Below are positions 4,772-10,406 of a DNA stretch of 10,406 nt, piece by piece (positions within the stretch are counted from its first letter, which is position 1; each line of letters opens with the position of its first letter). The translations under genes were made by a program, and so were the position numbers. A model generated the notes under the pieces. The model was not told the DNA's origin. It did not search any database and saw only the letters and a program-made list of their open reading frames with translations. The stretch comes from Verrucomicrobiota bacterium (lineage in GTDB: Bacteria; Verrucomicrobiota; Verrucomicrobiae; Chthoniobacterales; UBA10450), in assembly GCA_005887855.1 (NCBI GenBank), contig VBQB01000176.1, forward strand, positions 1-10,406, given 5' to 3'.

Positions 4772-7700
4772 ATGAAAACACTCGCCTTCGTTTCGAAGCT
4801 GTCCGACCTAATTATTCGCCCGTTCGTTCTGCTGGGCAGAATCCTGGCGAAAATTTGGTTCGCCATCTTCGGCCGATTCTCCTGGAGTCCGCCCCCCTGG
4901 TTTTCCCAAAGCCACTCTGCCTGGGCCCGTTTCAGCCAGGCCCGTCGGCGAATCACCGCGTTTGCGCTCGCTGCAATTGTCCTGCTCTCATGCGGGGCGG
5001 CATGGACCTGGAATTGGTATCAACGTCGGCCCAAACCGCACCGCGTTTCGGCATTAGTCGAGGAAATCGCGGTAACAAAACTTGAGAAGGAACTAAAATA
5101 TCCACCAATGATCGTTCGGTTCAGCGAACCGGCGGCGCGTCTGGAAGATCTGAAAAAGCCGTCGCTCCAGGGTGTCCGGCTCGAGCCGCAAATCGGCGGC
5201 GCATGGTCATGGAATTCGGACAAAGAGCTGAGCTTTCGTCCCACAGCCGATTGGCCAGCCGATCAAAAATTTCGAATCATTTTCGATAAAAAATTCTTCC
5301 CACCGCAAATCTTGATGGAGCGCCTGGTTTATGAAACTCAGACGCCGGTATTCGCAATCGCGATTTCGCAACTCGAGCTCTATCAAGACCCGGCAAATCC
5401 AACGCAGCGCCAGGTGACAGCGACGCTCGAACTCACGCATGCGGTCGAACCTGGCGAGCTGGATCGCCACATCCAATTGCTGATGATCGGCGGTTCGGCC
5501 GTGTTCCCACCATCCGAGCAGCCCCCGCATTTCGCGATGACCTATGGGTTGCATCATCGGCTGGCGTATTTGCGGAGTTCGCTCGTCGCGCTTCCGGAAA
5601 AGGAAGACTTCATGAAACTAGAAGTGAGCAAAGGCGTCCGCACCACACAGGGGGGCGCGCAAAGTCACGACACGATCGAGCAAAAAGTGCGCATCCCCTC
5701 GATCGCGACTGCATTTCAGATCAATTCGATTGAGGGCAACATCGCCCGGAATAAGAATGGCGAACCGGAACAGGTCCTCATTCTAAGCACGACGGCGGAC
5801 ATCAGCACGCGCGACCTCGCCAAAGCGGTCAAGATTTGGCTTCTGCCAAAACGAAAGCCAGAGACGGAAGAAGAAACGCAAACCTCCAAAACGGAAACTG
5901 CCGACCAAAGCGACTCCAGCAGTGAAAACCAGGAGAGCAGCGATTCAGACGAGTCCGAGAACGCGACTGAAGAATCGAAGGATGAAAATTCGAAATGGCA
6001 AAGCGCAACCGACGTTCCGGATGACGTGCTCGAGCAAGCCAAGCACGTCGAATTCACAGCTCTCCCCTCGGAAAAAGCGCAAGATCGACAACATGCCTTT
6101 CGCGTGCGCGTCGAGTCGGAGGGCGAGCTTTACATTCGCGTCGCCAAAGGCGTGCGCGCGTTTGGCGATTATCCGCTCGCGGAAGATTACAACGCTGTGG
6201 TAGCGGTACCTGAGCTTCCGCGCGAGGTGCAGATCGAAAGCCAGGGCGGATTGCTCGCGCTGAGTGGTGAAAGGAAATTGTCGATCCGCTCGCGCGGCCT
6301 GGCGGCGATCGAGTACGAAATCGCGCGCGTCGCGACCACGCAGATCAACCACCTGGTTAGCCAGACGCAAGGCAAATTCGAGGACCCGGAATTTCGCGAT
6401 CAGCATTTATTCAACGAGGAAAATGTTTCGCGAATCGCGCTCCAGCATCAACCGATCGTGCTCGAAAATAAATGGAAAGCCAACTATTCGGCGTTCGATT
6501 TTTCCGAACAACTGGGCAAACCATTGGACGGTGGCAGCGAGCGAGGGCTTTTCTTTTTGACCGCGCGCGGGTGGAACCCAGCCACGAACAAACCGATCAA
6601 GTCAGTCAAGGATAGCCGGTTCCTTCTCGTAACCGACATTGGAGTTCTGACGAAGAAAAGCACAGACGGCAGCAGCGACGTTTTCCTGGTGTCGATCAAG
6701 ACCGGCAAGCCGATCAGCGGCGCCACGGTTGAAATTCTGGGCAAGAACGGCGTCCCGATTCAAACATCGAAAACTGCCGCGGACGGTCACTGCACTTTTC
6801 CATCCGTGGAAAAATCCGAGCGCGAGAAATCGCGGGTTGCGTTTGTGGCCCATAATGGCGACGACATCGCGTTCATGCCGTTCGCACGCGAGGACCGGGT
6901 GCTGAATTTTTCGCGGTTCGAAATCGATGGGGCGGAAAATATCGGACCGGAAGGTCTCGACGCATTCGTTTTTACGGAGCGCGGGGTTTACCGGCCCGGC
7001 GATGAAATTCACATCGGCCTCGCCGTCAAACAGCGCAATTGGCAAGGCAATCTCAAAGGCTTGCCGATTGAAACCGAAGTCGTCGATGCCCGCGACCTGC
7101 GGGTGCAAACGAAAAAGCTCACGCTATCTGAAAGTGGTTTTGTCGAGCTCAGTTACCTCACGGCGAACGAATCGCCCACCGGTGTTTACACAATCAACGT
7201 CTATCTAATTCAGAACAACAAGCGCGCCACGTTGCTTGGATCGACAACTGCAAGCGTCAAGGAGTTCCTGCCCGACCGGATGAAAATCGAAACGCGTCTT
7301 TCCAAAGGCGCGCCGCGCGGCTGGATCAGTCCAAATGAAATGCGCGCCTCAATCGCGTTAGCCAATCTTTATGGCACGCCGGCAACCGATCGACGCGTGA
7401 CCGGCCGGGTCGAGCTCGCGCCGGCTGCATTTTCGTTTCCGGAATTTCGCGACTTCACTTTTTTCGACCCACTTCTCGACGAAAAGAAAACTCGGACGGA
7501 GCAATCGGTCGATCTGGGCGAAAAGAAGACCGACAACGACGGACACGCCGAGTTTGATTTGCAGCTCGAACGATTTGCGGATTCGACTTATGCGATGCGC
7601 TTCATCGCAGAAGGCTTCGAAGGTGAAGGCGGCCGTAGCGTTATCGGGTACGTCGGCGCCCTCGTCTCGGCGTTGCCTTACGTGATCGGCTACAAGGCCG

Positions 7701-10406
7701 AGGGCGATCTTCGTTACATCGACATGAACAAGGCGCGTGCCATCGACCTGATCGCGGTTGATCCGCAACTCAACCTGATCGCGGTCGAAAATGTTACCCT
7801 CAACGTGATCGCTCAGGAATATGTTTCGGTGCTCAAGAAGCAGGAGAACGGCAATTACGTTTACGAATCGGTCCTGCGAGAGCGCCCCACGAAATCAGAA
7901 AAGATCGCGGTTGCGGCCAGCGGCTCTCATTACGCGCTGCCCACCGCCGAGCCAGGCGATTACGTGCTTGAGTTGCGCGACGATCAGAATCGCACCTTGA
8001 GCAAGCTGCATTTTTCCGTGGTCGGACAGGGTCAGGCTACGCGTTCGCTGGAAAAGAATGCCGAGCTCGAGATCAAGCTCGACCTCAAGCAGTACAGCGC
8101 CGGCGACGACATCGCCATCAGCATTGTTGCGCCGTACGCTGGGAGCGGCCTCATCACGATCGAACGCGAGAAAGTCTACGCGTATAGCTGGTTTCAAACG
8201 AACACTGCCGGCAGCGTCCAGCACATTCGCTTGCCCGAAGGCTTCGAAGGCAGCGGTTATGTCAATGTTGCTTTCGTGCGCGCGCTCGATTCCAAGGAAA
8301 TTTTCGTGAGCCCGCTCAGTTACGGTGTGGTGCCGTTTACCGCGAATGTCGAAAAGCGCCGTCTTAAGATCGACTTCGAAAGCGCGGCCACCGTCAAACC
8401 CGGAGAGGCGTTGCGCATCGGCTACAAAACCGATCGTCCGTCGAAGATCGTCATCTTCGCCGTCGACCAGGGAATTCTACAAGTCACCGATTACAAGACG
8501 CCGAATCCGTTCGGATATTTTTTCCGCAAATGCGCGCTCGGCGTGGAGACGACGCAGATTGTTGATCTTATCATTCCGGAATTTTCGCTGCTCCGCTCGC
8601 TTTCTGCTTTCGGAGGAGACGGCGGCGAAGTGCAGAAATTAAATCCGTTCAAGCGCGTCACGGAAAAACCGGTCGTGTTTTGGTCCGGCATTCTCGACGC
8701 CGATACTAACGTACGGGAAGTGACTTACAACGTCCCTGATTTTTTCGACGGAACATTGAAAATAATGGCGGTCGCCGTTTCTAGTGAAACAACCGGATCC
8801 ACGGATCGCGATGTGCTCATTCGCGGACCGTTCGTGATCACGCCGAGCGTGCCTGTCCTGGCCGCTCCTGGAGATGAATTTGAAGCCGGAGTCACTGTTG
8901 CGAACAACATCGAAGGTTCGGGAGCGGATGCCGAAATCGAGCTGCGTGCGGAAACTTCGAGCCACATGTCGATTCTGGGTCAGTCGACACAAAAATTGCG
9001 GATCGCAGAAGGACGCGAACAAAGCGCAACATTTCGATTTCATGTGAACGACGCGCTCGGTTCCGGCGAGATCAAATTTGTCGCCCGGAACACAGGCTTC
9101 CAGCCTGTGCGGCCAGCAGGCGTCTCGCCTGCTGAGACAACGCGCCGCGCCACGCTCAGTGTTCGCCCACCCGTTCCCTACATGACCGATGTCCGCAGCG
9201 GCAATTTCAAAAAAGGCAGTGCCGAAATTCCGATTAAACGCGCGATTTATTCTGAATTTTCCAAGCGAGAAGCGTCGCTTTCCGCGCTGCCGATTGGTCT
9301 CGCCCACGGTCTCGATGCTTACCTGAAAAATTTCCCGCACGGATGCAGCGAGCAACTCACGAGCGGAGCATTCTGCCGGCTAATTCTGGCCGATGAAGCC
9401 GATTTTGGACTCAACCGCGCCGAAGTGAATGCGCAGCTCGAGAAGACGTTCGCCGTTTTGCGCCGTCGGCAAAACGATCAAGGCGGTTTTGGCTACTGGG
9501 CGCCGGAAAATGGAGAGCACATCAGTTTCAATTCCGTTTACGCGATGGATTTCCTAAGTGAAGCGAAGACCGCCGGCTTTCCGCCGCCCGCGGATATGTT
9601 CGCGAGCGGCCTCCGCAATCTGCAGAAAATGGTTGTGCGCGAACCATCGAACCTCTCCGACGGACGCACGCTAGCCTACGCTATCTATGTGCTGACGCGC
9701 GAAGGTGTCATCACAACAAATTACATTCTTAATCTGCGCGATTCTCTCGACAAAAATCACGCTGACGAGTGGCAAAACGATCTGACCGGTGTTTATCTGG
9801 CCGGCGCGCTCAAACTTCTGCACAAAGATAAGGATGCGGAAAGTTTGATCGACAAGTTCAAGATCGACAATAAGACGGTGCGCACATACGACGATTTTTG
9901 TCAGCCGCTCGGCGCGAACTCGCAATACGTCTCCGTGCTGGCGCGCCAGTTTCCCGCGGGACTTCGAAAAATTTCGGCTGAAGAGTTTGAACAAATCCTG
10001 CGGCCAATTGGTGAGGGTGAGTTCAACACGCTCTCGGCCGCTTATGCCGTGCAGGCATTGAAAGTATATTCGCACGCGATCGCGCAAAACCTTCCTCAAC
10101 TGACTATTGCCGAGGTTGACGCGGACAAACACGAGATCGGCCTGGTGAGTGGTGCCAAGTTGCTGCAACGAACGGCATTTTCCAAAGATGCGACTGCCCT
10201 TCGGTTCAAAAGCGGCAGCGCAATCGGCGGGCTCGGAGCATTTTATCAGGTAGTCGAGGCGGCGTTCGATCGACATGCTCCCGACAAGCTGCTTACAGCC
10301 GGGCTGGAAGTCTTTCGCGAATTGCTCGACAAAAACGATAAGCCTGTCACACGCACCAAGCTTGGCGAACCGATTCACGTTCGCCTGCGCGTGCGCAGCG
10401 TAAAGA
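4772..10406 (+). CDS. Large bacterial alpha-2-macroglobulin with thioester, 3' end cut by window
   Basis: One stop-free frame of 1878 codons runs from ATG 4772 off the right edge. Bacterial alpha-2-macroglobulins trap attacking proteases in or beyond the periplasm by cleavage of a bait region and covalent capture through a Cys-Gln thioester. The N terminus holds a short hydrophobic stretch (about 13-34), a WSPPPWF motif and a membrane anchor at about 61-80, followed by WNWYQRRPKP. LLSCG at 71-75 resembles a lipobox but lies too deep for a normal lipoprotein signal. Later landmarks are a Ser/Glu/Asp-rich linker at 364-407, MG domains with RFLLVTDIGVL from 616 and RGVYRPGD at 737-744, VDQGILQVTDY at 1231-1241, and the thioester motif GCSEQ (Cys1525, Gln1528) in the helical thioester domain. 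The end reads GEPIHVRLRVRSV, so only about the last 100 residues seem missing. A repeat inserts residues 1439-1455. No Shine-Dalgarno; ATG 4772 is the first ATG after an in-frame TAG at 4697. No pbpC is visible. Confidence 0.93.
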   Translation, partial: MKTLAFVSKLSDLIIRPFVLLGRILAKIWFAIFGRFSWSPPPWFSQSHSAWARFSQARRRITAFALAAIVLLSCGAAWTWNWYQRRPKPHRVSALVEEIAVTKLEKELKYPPMIVRFSEPAARLEDLKKPSLQGVRLEPQIGGAWSWNSDKELSFRPTADWPADQKFRIIFDKKFFPPQILMERLVYETQTPVFAIAISQLELYQDPANPTQRQVTATLELTHAVEPGELDRHIQLLMIGGSAVFPPSEQPPHFAMTYGLHHRLAYLRSSLVALPEKEDFMKLEVSKGVRTTQGGAQSHDTIEQKVRIPSIATAFQINSIEGNIARNKNGEPEQVLILSTTADISTRDLAKAVKIWLLPKRKPETEEETQTSKTETADQSDSSSENQESSDSDESENATEESKDENSKWQSATDVPDDVLEQAKHVEFTALPSEKAQDRQHAFRVRVESEGELYIRVAKGVRAFGDYPLAEDYNAVVAVPELPREVQIESQGGLLALSGERKLSIRSRGLAAIEYEIARVATTQINHLVSQTQGKFEDPEFRDQHLFNEENVSRIALQHQPIVLENKWKANYSAFDFSEQLGKPLDGGSERGLFFLTARGWNPATNKPIKSVKDSRFLLVTDIGVLTKKSTDGSSDVFLVSIKTGKPISGATVEILGKNGVPIQTSKTAADGHCTFPSVEKSEREKSRVAFVAHNGDDIAFMPFAREDRVLNFSRFEIDGAENIGPEGLDAFVFTERGVYRPGDEIHIGLAVKQRNWQGNLKGLPIETEVVDARDLRVQTKKLTLSESGFVELSYLTANESPTGVYTINVYLIQNNKRATLLGSTTASVKEFLPDRMKIETRLSKGAPRGWISPNEMRASIALANLYGTPATDRRVTGRVELAPAAFSFPEFRDFTFFDPLLDEKKTRTEQSVDLGEKKTDNDGHAEFDLQLERFADSTYAMRFIAEGFEGEGGRSVIGYVGALVSALPYVIGYKAEGDLRYIDMNKARAIDLIAVDPQLNLIAVENVTLNVIAQEYVSVLKKQENGNYVYESVLRERPTKSEKIAVAASGSHYALPTAEPGDYVLELRDDQNRTLSKLHFSVVGQGQATRSLEKNAELEIKLDLKQYSAGDDIAISIVAPYAGSGLITIEREKVYAYSWFQTNTAGSVQHIRLPEGFEGSGYVNVAFVRALDSKEIFVSPLSYGVVPFTANVEKRRLKIDFESAATVKPGEALRIGYKTDRPSKIVIFAVDQGILQVTDYKTPNPFGYFFRKCALGVETTQIVDLIIPEFSLLRSLSAFGGDGGEVQKLNPFKRVTEKPVVFWSGILDADTNVREVTYNVPDFFDGTLKIMAVAVSSETTGSTDRDVLIRGPFVITPSVPVLAAPGDEFEAGVTVANNIEGSGADAEIELRAETSSHMSILGQSTQKLRIAEGREQSATFRFHVNDALGSGEIKFVARNTGFQPVRPAGVSPAETTRRATLSVRPPVPYMTDVRSGNFKKGSAEIPIKRAIYSEFSKREASLSALPIGLAHGLDAYLKNFPHGCSEQLTSGAFCRLILADEADFGLNRAEVNAQLEKTFAVLRRRQNDQGGFGYWAPENGEHISFNSVYAMDFLSEAKTAGFPPPADMFASGLRNLQKMVVREPSNLSDGRTLAYAIYVLTREGVITTNYILNLRDSLDKNHADEWQNDLTGVYLAGALKLLHKDKDAESLIDKFKIDNKTVRTYDDFCQPLGANSQYVSVLARQFPAGLRKISAEEFEQILRPIGEGEFNTLSAAYAVQALKVYSHAIAQNLPQLTIAEVDADKHEIGLVSGAKLLQRTAFSKDATALRFKSGSAIGGLGAFYQVVEAAFDRHAPDKLLTAGLEVFRELLDKNDKPVTRTKLGEPIHVRLRVRSVK
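9085..9134 (+). repeat. Structured dispersed repeat, copy C, inside the macroglobulin gene
   Basis: Stem 1 is CACAGGCT at 9091-9098 with AGCCTGTG at 9102-9109 (3-base loop). The linker is CGGCC, and stem 2 is CAGCAGGCG at 9114-9122 with CGCCTGCTG at 9126-9134 (3-base loop). The copy keeps the reading frame and is translated as RNTGFQPVRPAGVSPAE, between a beta-rich MG domain and the stretch leading to the thioester domain. As I recall, peptides of this type recur in unrelated Verrucomicrobiota proteins. Confidence 0.8.

Noticed and set aside
4979..4999. Lipobox LLSCG in the macroglobulin as a lipoprotein signal
   Set aside because: The cysteine is residue 74, too far from ATG 4772 for a lipoprotein signal, and no later start codon with a Shine-Dalgarno was found; a membrane anchor fits better.
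5716..6057. Minus-strand Ser-rich open frame
   Set aside because: Its composition is only the complement of the acidic Ser/Glu linker of the macroglobulin.
8639..9355. Minus-strand open frame of 238 codons
   Set aside because: It lies entirely antisense to the macroglobulin frame, which shows clear family motifs throughout. The antisense protein is Arg/Phe/His-rich with no recognisable domain.
9671..10378. Minus-strand open frame of 235 codons
   Set aside because: Antisense to the thioester domain of the macroglobulin; long antisense frames are expected from the codon bias of such GC-rich genes.

Overview
The window looks like chromosome from a soil- or sediment-type Verrucomicrobiota bacterium. 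This is an inference from gene content, not a database match. The supporting signs are a moderately GC-rich sequence, an ECF sigma factor next to a receptor-like Ser/Thr kinase that carries PEGA repeats and a C-terminal sulfatase-modifying-factor (SUMF1/FGE-like) domain, a very large membrane-anchored alpha-2-macroglobulin, and short palindromic repeats read through as peptides of the NTGFQPVRPAGVSPAE kind.

Left part (1-1307, plus strand): an arsenic-type cluster. It holds the end of a SigZ-like ECF sigma factor, an ArsM-type arsenite S-adenosylmethionine methyltransferase, and a 54-residue exported peptide ending in a CCKGCC motif that has a strong ribosome binding site. All three products carry vicinal cysteine pairs, which suggests a shared thiol/metalloid theme. 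A perfect 11-bp hairpin and a second long inverted repeat fill the convergent gap at 1308-1523.

Middle (1524-4684, minus strand): sigma factor, then kinase-PEGA, then SUMF1-like domain. The last two are in different frames and join near 2184, so they most likely form one gene broken by a single-base frameshift. Two inward-facing copies of a structured repeat (3961-4071) sit at the sigma/kinase junction. They supply the stop codon of the sigma gene and the start region of the kinase.

Right part (4772-10406, plus strand): one uninterrupted reading frame of 1878 codons that runs off the right edge, an alpha-2-macroglobulin with an intact CSEQ thioester motif. It is divergent from the sigma/kinase operon, with an 87-bp shared upstream region holding a small palindrome. 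A third copy of the structured repeat lies in frame inside this gene (9085-9134).

The most unusual signals are the missed Cys-rich peptide behind arsM and the repeat module, whose two stems covary between its three copies while the linker stays fixed.
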